Below are positions 1 to 6,344 of a DNA stretch of 6,344 bases, piece after piece. A program made the translations under genes and the position numbers. This stretch comes from an uncultured Ruminococcus sp. Lineage in GTDB: Bacteria; Bacillota; Clostridia; Oscillospirales; Ruminococcaceae. Position 1 is the stretch's first letter. The number at the start of each line of letters is the position of its first letter. Location: NCBI GenBank assembly GCA_902796865.1, contig CADBQZ010000130.1, forward strand, positions 1-6,344, given 5' to 3'. The notes beneath the pieces are model-generated. The model was not told the origin of the DNA and did not search any database. It saw only the letters and a list, made by a program, of their open reading frames with translations.

Positions 1-75
1 AGGGATTTCAGACAGATAAATGAATATGCTGTCGCTATCGCCGATAAGATAAAGGAATGTACACGCAGCAGATAA
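1..75 (+). CDS. C-terminal end of an unidentified protein (partial, 24 residues)
   Basis: An open frame enters from the left edge and ends at TAA 73-75. It reads R-D-F-R-Q-I-N-E-Y-A-V-A-I-A-D-K-I-K-E and finishes with a short basic tail (C-T-R-S-R). The segment has the look of an amphipathic C-terminal helix, with codon use like the downstream genes (ATA, AAG, AGA). Only 12 nt separate its stop from the methyltransferase start, and that gene's ribosome binding site overlaps the stop codon, so it is probably the preceding gene of the same operon. The fragment is too short to assign a family, and I do not recognise it. Confidence 0.6.
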   Translation, partial: RDFRQINEYAVAIADKIKECTRSR

Positions 76-87
76 AGGATAATATTT

Positions 88-954
88 ATGCGAATAGCTG
101 AAAATTGGAAGGAATACAGGATAATAGATACATCGGATCAGGAAAAGCTTGAGAGCTGGAACGGGAATATCCTTATTCGCCCTGATCCGCAGATAATCTG
201 GAAAACGCCGAAAAGGTCGCCCTATTGGGAAAAAGCACTTGGACATTATCACCGTTCATCAAGCGGCGGAGGAAGCTGGAGCTTTTCAAAAAAGCCGCCG
301 GAAAGCTGGGTCATGTCCTATGGAGACTTAAGATTTCTCATAAAGCCTACCGGATTCAAGCACACAGGACTTTTCCCGGAACAGGCTGTAAACTGGGACT
401 TTATGGCGAAAAAAATAAGAGATTCAAAACGTGAGATCAATGTACTCAATCTTTTTGCATATACGGGCGGAGCAACTTTAGCCTGTGCAAATGCAGGTGC
501 AAGTGTATGTCATGTCGATGCTTCAAAGGGAATGGTAGCATGGGCAAGAGAAAACGCTTCTCTGTCCGGACTTTCTCAGAAGCCGATACGCTGGATAGTT
601 GATGACTGTGAGAAATTTATTGCCCGTGAGATACGCCGTGGAAGACGGTATGATGCTGTTATAATGGATCCGCCCAGTTACGGAAGAGGACCGGGCGGTG
701 AGGTCTGGAAGCTTGAAGATTGTGTTTATGATCTGGTAAGTCTTTGCTCAGGAGTATTGAGTGATGATCCGCTGTTTTTCCTTATAAACAGTTATACGAC
801 AGGACTTTCACCGTCTGTTATGGGATATATCCTTGGTGAAACGGTGAACAGGCGCTTCGAGGGGAAAGTGACATTTGACGAGATAGGGCTTCCTGTTGAG
901 GAGAGCGGTCTCTGTCTGCCCTGCGGTTCAACGGCCATATGGCAGAAAGGATAA
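88..954 (+). CDS. Class I SAM-dependent methyltransferase, RlmI/COG1092-like, without PUA domain
   Basis: This 288-residue protein is a Rossmann-fold methyltransferase, probably acting on RNA. Residues 1-90 form an N-terminal region ending in K-P-T-G-F-K-H-T-G-L-F-P-E-Q at about 87-99, typical of the RlmI-like group just before the catalytic domain. SAM motif I is N-L-F-A-Y-T-G-G-A (121-129), the acidic SAM-ribose residue is D144 in HVDAS, and motif IV is DPPSYGRG (194-201). E. coli RlmI (m5C1962 of 23S rRNA) is about 396 residues with an N-terminal PUA domain; I see no PUA domain here. The region matching RlmI's later S-C-S motif reads N-S-Y-T (234-237), so the presumed catalytic cysteine appears to be absent. 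The target is therefore unknown. The ATG at 88 is supported by AAAGGA at 74-79, eight bases upstream. It lies 6 nt ahead of ecfA1, probably in the same operon. Confidence 0.88.
   Translation: MRIAENWKEYRIIDTSDQEKLESWNGNILIRPDPQIIWKTPKRSPYWEKALGHYHRSSSGGGSWSFSKKPPESWVMSYGDLRFLIKPTGFKHTGLFPEQAVNWDFMAKKIRDSKREINVLNLFAYTGGATLACANAGASVCHVDASKGMVAWARENASLSGLSQKPIRWIVDDCEKFIAREIRRGRRYDAVIMDPPSYGRGPGGEVWKLEDCVYDLVSLCSGVLSDDPLFFLINSYTTGLSPSVMGYILGETVNRRFEGKVTFDEIGLPVEESGLCLPCGSTAIWQKG
944..951 (+). promoter_or_regulatory. Ribosome binding site of ecfA1 inside the methyltransferase gene end
   Basis: AGAAAGGA lies nine bases before the ATG at 961 and covers the last codons of the methyltransferase (stop TAA 952-954). 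This placement suggests translational coupling between the two genes and supports the ATG at 961 as the ecfA1 start. Confidence 0.6.
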
Positions 955-960
955 AAACCG

Positions 961-1794
961 ATGAAAAAGTTTGCATCTGCTGAACATCTCAGTTTCAGCT
1001 ATGATGAGGGAGGATATGTTTTCAAGGATCTTGATCTTTCGTTTGAAAAGGGTGAGCTTACAGCGGTACTAGGGCATAATGGCTGCGGCAAATCTACTTT
1101 TGCAAAGCACTTAAATGCTATACTTCTGCCAAGCGGCGGAAAGGTCTATATAGACGGGATAGATACGGCTGATGAAGAAAGACTTTATGATATAAGACAA
1201 AAAGTAGGAATGGTGTTTCAGAATCCCGATAATCAGATAGTTGCAACTATAGTTGAAGAAGACGTAGCTTTTGCGCTTGAAAACCTGGGAGTTCCTCCGG
1301 AGGAGATAAGACAGCGTGTCGATGATGCTTTAAAGTCGGTCGGTATGTATAAATACCGTTTCCATGCTCCTCACAAGCTTTCCGGCGGTCAGAAGCAGCG
1401 TGTAGCTATAGCAGGCATAATTGCTATGCGGCCCGAATGTATAGTTCTTGACGAACCTACAGCTATGCTGGATCCTATCGGAAGAGGAAAAGTCATGGAG
1501 ACTATAAAGAAACTCAACAGGGAATACGGCATTACTATGATACTAATAACTCATTATATGGAAGAAGCGGCACAGTGCGGCAGGGTCATAGTTATGGATA
1601 AAGGCAAAGTCATAATGGACGATGCGCCTGATGAAGTATTTTCTCATGTTGAAGAACTCAAATCGGTCGGACTTGATGTGCCGCAGGCAACAGAACTTAT
1701 TTATGTGCTTAATAAAAAACTTGGGCTTGATCTTGATACGCATATAACAGACGAAGATGAATGCAGTGAGCTTATTGCAAAGCTGCTTTCATAG
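961..1794 (+). CDS. ecfA1: ECF transporter ATPase EcfA1 (CbiO-type)
   Basis: This is one of the two cytoplasmic ATPases that power an energy-coupling factor importer; it pairs with EcfA2 and docks on EcfT. The 277 residues match the usual length of about 280. All ABC motifs are visible: Walker [10 protein letters not shown] (38-46), Q-loop FQNPDNQ (86-92, Q87), signature LSGGQKQR (140-147), Walker B IVLDEP (161-166, catalytic E165), a D-loop L-D-P-I-G-R, and the switch histidine H198 in ITHYMEE. The FQNPDNQ Q-loop is characteristic of EcfA1 and separates it from EcfA2. Walker A carries Cys42 where many EcfA1 proteins have Ser, a change common in other ABC ATPases and unlikely to impair function. 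The C-terminal 70 residues form the EcfA-specific extension. ecfA2 follows after 14 nt. No gene for a substrate-specific S component is nearby, as expected for a shared group II module. Confidence 0.95.
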   Translation: MKKFASAEHLSFSYDEGGYVFKDLDLSFEKGELTAVLGHNGCGKSTFAKHLNAILLPSGGKVYIDGIDTADEERLYDIRQKVGMVFQNPDNQIVATIVEEDVAFALENLGVPPEEIRQRVDDALKSVGMYKYRFHAPHKLSGGQKQRVAIAGIIAMRPECIVLDEPTAMLDPIGRGKVMETIKKLNREYGITMILITHYMEEAAQCGRVIVMDKGKVIMDDAPDEVFSHVEELKSVGLDVPQATELIYVLNKKLGLDLDTHITDEDECSELIAKLLS

Positions 1795-1799
1795 AGGAG
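1794..1799 (+). promoter_or_regulatory. Strong Shine-Dalgarno that fixes the TTG start of ecfA2
   Basis: GAGGAG starts on the last base of the ecfA1 stop codon (TAG 1792-1794) and sits nine bases before TTG 1809. No in-frame ATG lies nearby, and homology to other EcfA2 proteins begins immediately after the TTG, so this site supports the unusual start codon. Confidence 0.75.
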
Positions 1800-1808
1800 C
1801 GATTTAAT

Positions 1809-2672
1809 TTGGCTATTTTAAAAGCAGAAGGCTTGACTTATGTTTACGGCAGCGGAACGCCTTTTGAAAAAACGGCTGTCGATCATGTTGATATAGAGAT
1901 AGAACGTGGAGAATTTGTCGGAGTTATAGGTCATACAGGCTCCGGGAAATCAACGCTGATACAACATTTCAACGGTCTTTTGCAGCCCTCATCGGGAAAA
2001 GTTTTCCTTGACGGAAAGGATATATGGGAGGATAAGAAAAATATCCGTTATATAAGATTCCGTGTGGGTCTTGTTTTTCAGTATCCTGAATATCAGCTGT
2101 TTGAGGATACGGTCTATAAAGATATAGCATTCGGACCACGCAACATGGGGCTTCCAGAAGATGAGATAGACAGGCGTGTAAGACAGACTGCTGAGGCTGT
2201 CGGACTTTCGGAGGATATACTTGAAAGATCGCCTTTCGAGCTTTCAGGCGGACAGAAAAGAAGAGCTGCTATAGCAGGAGTCATGGCTATGCAGCCGGAG
2301 GTGCTGATACTCGATGAACCTACGGCAGGACTTGACCCGAAGGGAAGAGACAAGATACTTTCAAAAATAAAGGAATATCATAGGAATACAGGCTGTACGA
2401 TTCTTCTTGTGTCACACAGCATGGAAGATGTTGCGAGATATGCTTCAAAGATACTTGTTATGAATGAGTCGAAGCTTTTTTGTTATGATGAACCGTCGGC
2501 GGTATTCGGCAGGTATGATGAGATAATCGGTATGGGACTTTCGGTGCCTCAGATAACAAGAGTGTTCAATAAGCTCAAAAACAGAGGTATTGATCTTCAT
2601 GAGGAGGTCTATACCGTAAAATATGCGGCAGAGCTTATAGCCAATGAACTCAGAAAGAGAGGGAAGATATAA
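1809..2672 (+). CDS. ecfA2: ECF transporter ATPase EcfA2 (CbiO-type)
   Basis: This is the second ATPase of the ECF module and the heterodimer partner of EcfA1, acting on the cytoplasmic face of the membrane. In its 287 residues the motifs are Walker A GHTGSGKST (41-49), Q-loop FQYPEYQLFE (90-99, Q91), signature LSGGQKRR (145-152), Walker B VLILDEP (165-171, catalytic E170), D-loop G-L-D-P-K-G-R, and the switch histidine H203 in VSHSM. The Y-P-E-Y-Q-L-F-E sequence is the hallmark that separates EcfA2 from EcfA1. The start is TTG, with a good GAGGAG site nine bases upstream. A short insertion between the first beta strands (GSGTPFEKTA, about 14-23) is normal for EcfA2. The stop overlaps the ecfT start by one base (TAATG), so the two are probably translationally coupled. 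Confidence 0.95.
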   Translation: MAILKAEGLTYVYGSGTPFEKTAVDHVDIEIERGEFVGVIGHTGSGKSTLIQHFNGLLQPSSGKVFLDGKDIWEDKKNIRYIRFRVGLVFQYPEYQLFEDTVYKDIAFGPRNMGLPEDEIDRRVRQTAEAVGLSEDILERSPFELSGGQKRRAAIAGVMAMQPEVLILDEPTAGLDPKGRDKILSKIKEYHRNTGCTILLVSHSMEDVARYASKILVMNESKLFCYDEPSAVFGRYDEIIGMGLSVPQITRVFNKLKNRGIDLHEEVYTVKYAAELIANELRKRGKI

Positions 2673-3475
2673 TGCTTAGAGATATAACGTTAGGACAGTA
2701 TTTTCCCGGTACAAGCTTTGTTCACAGACTCGATCCGAGAACGAAAATAATAATCACGGCAGCGTTCATAGCCACATTATTTATAGGAAGCAATCCTGTG
2801 TGCCTGGAAGCAGGTGCGGTATTCTGTGCGGCGGCTGTAATAGTTTCAAGGATACCGGTAAAAATGATACTCAAAAGCCTGAAGCCTATAATAATGATAC
2901 TCGCTGTGACATCTCTATTGAATCTTTTTCTTATAAACAGCGGTATACCCATATTTGAATGGAAATTTATAAAGATAACTTATACGGGGCTTAGGACTTC
3001 GATATTTATGGTCGTAAGGATAGCCCTTCTGGTGGCAGGCACATCGCTTCTGACATATACTACTTCGCCGATACTTCTTACAGATGCGATAGAAAGGCTT
3101 ATGTCACCGCTTGCTAAGATAAAGTTTCCGGTACACGATCTTGCTATGATGATGACTATAGCACTCAGGTTCGTGCCGACGCTTATCGAGGAAACAGATA
3201 AGATAATGTCTGCACAGAAAGCCAGAGGCGTAGATATGGACGGCGGTAGGATCGCCGATAAAGTCAAAGCGGTAATACCGATAATAATACCGCTTTTTAT
3301 ATCAGCAGTAAGAAGGGCAGGAGAGCTTGCCACGGCTATGGAATGCCGATGCTACAGAGGCGGTGAAGGCCGTACTAAAATGCGTCAGCTGAAATTCGGG
3401 GTTTCCGATGTCCTGGCGATCTTGTTCAGTTTATATTTTATGGCTGCTGTTATATTAGTAAATATATTTTTATGA
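2672..3475 (+). CDS. ecfT: ECF transporter transmembrane scaffold EcfT
   Basis: EcfT is the membrane-embedded coupling subunit that links the EcfA1/EcfA2 ATPases to interchangeable S components and passes ATP-driven motion to them. Its 267 residues match the family. The early motif H-R-L-D-P-R-T-K-I (18-26) is typical of the N-terminus. Hydrophobic segments lie at about 26-59, 70-90, 108-130, 198-213 and 244-266. The two coupling-helix motifs that dock into the ATPases are A-Q-K-A-R-G-V-D (181-188) and A-M-E-C-R-C-Y-R-G-G (222-231), followed by E-G-R-T-K-M. The first box has the canonical Ala-Arg-Gly. The second has Cys-Arg-Cys, keeping the essential Arg226. The ATG at 2672 shares a base with the ecfA2 stop and has GAGGG at 2659-2663. 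In many Firmicutes truA follows directly; here a yfhO-like gene comes first. Confidence 0.94.
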   Translation: MLRDITLGQYFPGTSFVHRLDPRTKIIITAAFIATLFIGSNPVCLEAGAVFCAAAVIVSRIPVKMILKSLKPIIMILAVTSLLNLFLINSGIPIFEWKFIKITYTGLRTSIFMVVRIALLVAGTSLLTYTTSPILLTDAIERLMSPLAKIKFPVHDLAMMMTIALRFVPTLIEETDKIMSAQKARGVDMDGGRIADKVKAVIPIIIPLFISAVRRAGELATAMECRCYRGGEGRTKMRQLKFGVSDVLAILFSLYFMAAVILVNIFL

Positions 3476-3489
3476 TGAAAGCTTTATCA
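3473..3489. repeat. Imperfect palindrome across the ecfT stop codon
   Basis: TGATGAAAGCTTTATCA reads as 8-base arms (TGAT, AAAG / CTTT, ATCA) with one unpaired G at 3477. It covers the ecfT stop and most of the short gap before yfhO. It lacks a loop and the U-tract of an intrinsic terminator, so as RNA it would fold only weakly. It may be chance or a weak binding or processing site. Confidence 0.25.
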
Positions 3490-3496
3490 CATGAAT

Positions 3497-3500
3497 GGAG
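3497..3500 (+). promoter_or_regulatory. Ribosome binding site that favours a downstream start of the yfhO-like gene
   Basis: Three in-frame ATGs occur at 3495, 3504 and 3507. GGAG at 3497-3500 lies six bases before 3507 and only three before 3504. The ATG at 3495 has no good site upstream, since the preceding bases hold only a weak GAAAG at 3477-3481. The ATG at 3507 is therefore the most likely start, shortening the product by four residues. Confidence 0.6.
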
Positions 3501-3506
3501 AATATG

Positions 3507-6314
3507 ATGGAAAATATAAAAAAATCCGGCAGTTTACAAGCTTTAAAAAATCTTATCACCCATAACAGAAAAGGTGAAACAAGACTTTATCTTTTTCTCG
3601 CATTTTTGCTGCCGTTTCTTATAATATGGGCAATTTTTATTATAAAAGAGGTACATCCTTTCGGAGATCAGCAGATACTCGTAACAGATCTCTGGCATCA
3701 GTATTTCCCGTTTTTTAAGGAAGAGCAGTCAAAGCTTCAAAGCGGAGAATCGCTTTTATATTCATGGAATACAGGTCTTGGAACCAATTTTATTTCGGTA
3801 ATGTCATATTATGCTGCAAGTCCACTTAATATATTATCGGTGCTTTTCCCACTGGAAAATTCAAGAGATGCACTTACTCTGTTTCTTACTATAAAGATCG
3901 GATGTTCGGGACTTTTCTTTGCGATATTCTTAAAGCATATATTCGGAAGAAACGATATAACTATTACCGGATTCGGTCTTTTCTATGCCCTTTGCAATTA
4001 TATGATGGGTTATTACTGGAATCTGATATGGATGGACACATTTGCGCTTCTGCCTCTTGTAGTACTAGGTACAGTAATGCTTGTGAAAGAAGGCAGATAT
4101 AAGCTTTATATCATCTCGCTTGCACTGTCGCTCATCGCAAATTTCTATATAGGACTTTTTACCTGTATATTTACAGCGATGATATTTTTAGGAGCAGTCA
4201 TAGTAAACTGGAAAAGCTTTAAAAACAGTTTTCTCAGACTTGGACAGATAACCGGTGCTACGGTAATAGCTCTAGGGCTAGGAGCATTCATGCTTATCCC
4301 GGCATATTATGCGCTTATGCTCACAAACAGTGCCGACAATACATTTCCTGAGGTTATAAATTTTTACGAAGAATGGTTCACGATGTTATCAAATATGATA
4401 GGCTATCATGAACCGACTGCAAAGGAAGGACTGCCGAACTTCTACTGCGGAATGTTTGCAATCATACTCTTCGGGGTATTTTTAGTAAACAGGAAGATAA
4501 AGATCCGTGAAAAGATCATAACTTTAGTATATCTTGCTTTTATAGTAGTAAGCTGCAACATGAATCTTCTGAACTTTATGTGGCACGGCTTCCATTTTAC
4601 TAATATGCTTCCGTACAGATTTTCTTTCCTCTTTTCATTCCTGCTCGCAGCGGCAGCATACAGAGCGTTTACTGTTATGACAGAGGATATAAAGCTTTTT
4701 GATATACTTTCGATGGCTGCCATGACCTGTATAGTTTACCTTATATCATACAGGGATCAGTCACAGAAAGCTGTGCTTTTAAGTATCGGTACCTGTGCTG
4801 TATATATAGCAGTAATGTTTGTATATGAAAGAAAACTCATAAATAAGAAAATAATGCAGATAGCTATTGCTGTTGTATGTACTGCTGAGATGGGGTGGAA
4901 TGCTTATATCGGAGTTACAACGGTAACAACGACAAAATACAGCATTTATCCGAGCGATTATGAAGAAGTTTCAAAGCTTCTTGATATGAGAGACGATACC
5001 CAAAAGGATTTCTTCCGTACAGAATTTAGCAAGACATATACTATAAATGACCCGGCGCTTTACGGAGTCAAAGGTGTTTCACAGTTCTCATCAACTGCGA
5101 ATGTCAACGTTACAAGATTTCTTGATAAATTAGGACTTGATGCATCACCAGGCAGCAACAGATACTGCTATGCGGATAATACACCCATAATAAACAGCCT
5201 TTTAAATATAAGATATATCATAACCCGTGACGGAAATATCGGGAATGAGACTTATCTTGATGAGGTATATGGATTCTCATTAAGAAAGCTTTACGAGAAT
5301 AACGCTTTGCTTCCGCTTGCATTTACAGCAGACAGCGGAGTTATGGATTATACAGGCGAAAACGAGGATCCTATCCAGAATCAGAATGAACTTTTAAAGC
5401 GAATATGCGGCACAGATGAAGACTTCTTTTTTGAGCTGCCTGTTAAGGATGTAGGTCATAAGGGCCTCAATGTTATTAAAACGTCTGAAAATCATTATAA
5501 TTATCAGTATGATAAGCCTTCGGACGGAAGCGATGAGTGTTATGTCAAATACAATTATATCGTTGAAAGACAAGGCTCAGTATTTGCTGTGTTCAAATTT
5601 GCTAACACAGAGGAATTCAGTGTCAAGCGTTCTGAGACAAGCAGCAGGACATTCGGCAATATGAAATACAAGTCTTCCAAAGCCATAGGAACTTATACGG
5701 CTGGAGAGAAGATATCTATTATTTCCGATGTTGAAAAGGAAAAGAACGGAAGCGGTGAGATATACGTTTATCAGGTGAATGAATCTGCTTTCAGAAATGC
5801 TGTTGAAAAGCTTTCAAAGGGCGGCGTCGATATATCATCATATGATCAGACATCAATAAACGGAAGATTTACTGCTGAAAACGACGGAGTGCTTTATACT
5901 TCTATCCCGTATGACGGAGGCTGGAAAGCATATATAGACGGCGAGGAAACTGAGATAACTCCGCTTAAAGATGCGTTCAACTGTATACCTGTTAAAAAGG
6001 GAGAACACACTATAGAAATGAAATATTGTCCGCCGGGATTTGTAACAGGCGTTATAATTTCTATTTGTTCACTTATACTGTTTGCCGCAGTATGGATAGC
6101 AGAAAAGAAACTGTTCAAAAAAGTGCCTTCAGGCGTTTTGGCAGAACAGGCAGAACAGTCCGGACAACTGGAACAAAATGAACAAAATGAACCGATACAG
6201 CAGATAGAACAGCCGGAACAGGCTGAAATAACAGAACAGAACGCTGTAATTAGCGATACAGAAAGACCGGCAGAAGAAACAGATGAAAATACAGGCGGAG
6301 AAGACAATGCGTAA
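3507..6314 (+). CDS. YfhO-family polytopic membrane protein, putative GT-C type glycosyltransferase
   Basis: This is a large envelope protein, 939 residues if counted from ATG 3495 (numbering used here) or 935 from the favoured ATG 3507. A first membrane segment (about 31-50) is followed by an outer loop with G-D-Q-Q (57-60) and T-D-L-W-H-Q-Y-F-P-F (64-73); acidic residues here (D58, D65) fit the catalytic-loop pattern of GT-C transferases. About a dozen further hydrophobic segments run to about 468. A probably extracellular domain (470-847) ends in the YfhO-typical I-P-Y-D-G-G-W-K-A-Y-I-D-G (804-816) and K-K-G-E-H-T-I-E (834-841), then a last membrane helix (848-869) and a Gln/Glu-rich cytoplasmic tail. 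B. subtilis YfhO is linked to sugar decoration of lipoteichoic acid with CsbB and GtcA; that role here is inference, and no flippase or lipid-sugar synthase gene is adjacent. It sits between ecfT and a truA-like gene, which overlaps its end by 8 nt. Confidence 0.88.
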   Translation: MENIKKSGSLQALKNLITHNRKGETRLYLFLAFLLPFLIIWAIFIIKEVHPFGDQQILVTDLWHQYFPFFKEEQSKLQSGESLLYSWNTGLGTNFISVMSYYAASPLNILSVLFPLENSRDALTLFLTIKIGCSGLFFAIFLKHIFGRNDITITGFGLFYALCNYMMGYYWNLIWMDTFALLPLVVLGTVMLVKEGRYKLYIISLALSLIANFYIGLFTCIFTAMIFLGAVIVNWKSFKNSFLRLGQITGATVIALGLGAFMLIPAYYALMLTNSADNTFPEVINFYEEWFTMLSNMIGYHEPTAKEGLPNFYCGMFAIILFGVFLVNRKIKIREKIITLVYLAFIVVSCNMNLLNFMWHGFHFTNMLPYRFSFLFSFLLAAAAYRAFTVMTEDIKLFDILSMAAMTCIVYLISYRDQSQKAVLLSIGTCAVYIAVMFVYERKLINKKIMQIAIAVVCTAEMGWNAYIGVTTVTTTKYSIYPSDYEEVSKLLDMRDDTQKDFFRTEFSKTYTINDPALYGVKGVSQFSSTANVNVTRFLDKLGLDASPGSNRYCYADNTPIINSLLNIRYIITRDGNIGNETYLDEVYGFSLRKLYENNALLPLAFTADSGVMDYTGENEDPIQNQNELLKRICGTDEDFFFELPVKDVGHKGLNVIKTSENHYNYQYDKPSDGSDECYVKYNYIVERQGSVFAVFKFANTEEFSVKRSETSSRTFGNMKYKSSKAIGTYTAGEKISIISDVEKEKNGSGEIYVYQVNESAFRNAVEKLSKGGVDISSYDQTSINGRFTAENDGVLYTSIPYDGGWKAYIDGEETEITPLKDAFNCIPVKKGEHTIEMKYCPPGFVTGVIISICSLILFAAVWIAEKKLFKKVPSGVLAEQAEQSGQLEQNEQNEPIQQIEQPEQAEITEQNAVISDTERPAEETDENTGGEDNA
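6141..6242 (+). repeat. Gln/Glu-rich low-complexity coding repeat with 9-bp tandem units
   Basis: The tail of the yfhO-like gene is built on GAACAG/GAACAA codon pairs. Two perfect 9-bp duplications are visible: GCAGAACAG at 6141-6149 and 6150-6158, and GAACAAAAT at 6171-6179 and 6180-6188. The product from about residue 883 to 916 is a string of E-Q, N-E-Q and P-E-Q steps. Units are multiples of three, so gain or loss would keep the frame. Confidence 0.75.
6297..6300 (+). promoter_or_regulatory. Ribosome binding site of the truA-like gene
   Basis: GGAG, within GGCGGAG, lies six bases before ATG 6307 and inside the last codons of the yfhO-like gene. It makes the overlapping start credible and points to translational coupling. 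Confidence 0.6.
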
Positions 6315-6344
6315 TCTGAAAGTGTTTATGTCTTACCGTGGGAC
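6307..6344 (+). CDS. truA: Start of probable tRNA pseudouridine synthase A (partial)
   Basis: The frame opens at ATG 6307, overlaps the yfhO-like stop (TAA 6312-6314) by 8 nt and runs off the right edge. The visible residues are M-R-N-L-K-V-F-M-S-Y-R-G plus an AC that begins a Thr codon. TruA proteins of Firmicutes commonly begin M-R-N-[IL]-[KL]-x-x-[IL]-x-Y-D-G-T, the first strand of the synthase fold, so the match is good but short; Arg replaces the usual Asp of Y-D-G-T. TruA makes pseudouridine at positions 38-40 of the tRNA anticodon arm. Its position after the ecfA1-ecfA2-ecfT set is the main support, because truA follows these genes in many Firmicutes. The catalytic Asp region lies outside the window. 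Confidence 0.6.
   Translation, partial: MRNLKVFMSYRG

Noticed and set aside
225..434. Plus-strand open frame of 69 codons in another frame
   Set aside because: It is entirely within the methyltransferase gene, whose motifs are well conserved in the main frame.
955..1808. Search for terminators or riboswitches in the gaps around ecfA1
   Set aside because: The gaps are 6 and 14 nt, too short to hold such structures, and no hairpin with a T-tract is present.
2980..3333. Minus-strand open frame of 117 codons
   Set aside because: It lies wholly inside ecfT, a clearly conserved gene on the plus strand. Its Ile/Ala/Ser-rich composition is a shadow of ecfT codons.
3422..3456. Possible promoter before the yfhO-like gene (TTGTTC at 3422, TATATT at 3451)
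   Set aside because: The spacer is 23 bases, too long for a sigma-A promoter, and the region is AT-rich coding sequence for the last EcfT helix. No better-spaced pair was found.
4442..4723. Minus-strand open frame of 93 codons
   Set aside because: It is antisense to the membrane-spanning part of the yfhO-like gene, with no ribosome binding site or recognisable motif seen.
5894..6307. Minus-strand open frame of 137 codons rich in Ser and Cys
   Set aside because: It is the antisense image of the Gln/Glu-codon repeat tail and C-terminal domain of the yfhO-like gene. Its composition follows from reverse-complementing GAACAG-type codons, and it has no support as a gene.

Overview
The window looks like a piece of a low-to-moderate GC Firmicute chromosome, most likely a Clostridia member near Ruminococcus/Oscillospirales. 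This is inferred from the gene families, the purine-rich AGGAG-type ribosome binding sites, and heavy use of ATA (Ile) and AGA (Arg) codons. No 16S rRNA or other phylogenetic marker is present, so the genus is a guess. All genes are on the plus strand and packed with gaps of at most about 30 nt. I see no convincing promoter or terminator inside, so the whole window is probably one transcription unit or part of one.

Layout, left to right: the last 24 codons of an unidentified gene (1-75); a class I SAM-dependent methyltransferase of the RlmI/COG1092-like group (88-954); the two ATPases and the transmembrane scaffold of an energy-coupling factor (ECF) vitamin/metal transporter, ecfA1 (961-1794), ecfA2 (1809-2672, TTG start) and ecfT (2672-3475); a large YfhO-family multi-pass membrane protein (about 3507-6314); and the first 12 complete codons of a gene that overlaps yfhO and looks like truA, the tRNA pseudouridine synthase (6307-6344, cut by the window edge).

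How the genes work together: EcfA1, EcfA2 and EcfT form the shared energising module of a group II ECF transporter. It pairs with substrate-binding S components (for riboflavin, folate, biotin, thiamine and others) encoded elsewhere; none is in this window. In many Firmicutes the order ecfA1-ecfA2-ecfT-truA is conserved, often followed by rplM-rpsI, so this is a housekeeping neighbourhood. Two things depart from that core: the RlmI-like methyltransferase at the front, and the YfhO-like envelope protein between ecfT and truA. YfhO proteins are linked to glycosylation of cell-surface polymers in Bacillus and Listeria.

I found no mobile element, CRISPR array, RNA gene or evident new defence or biosynthetic system. 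The points worth a second look are modest: the yfhO insertion, its Gln/Glu-rich repeat tail built from short tandem DNA repeats, and a methyltransferase that seems to lack the cysteine expected of an RlmI-type m5C enzyme.
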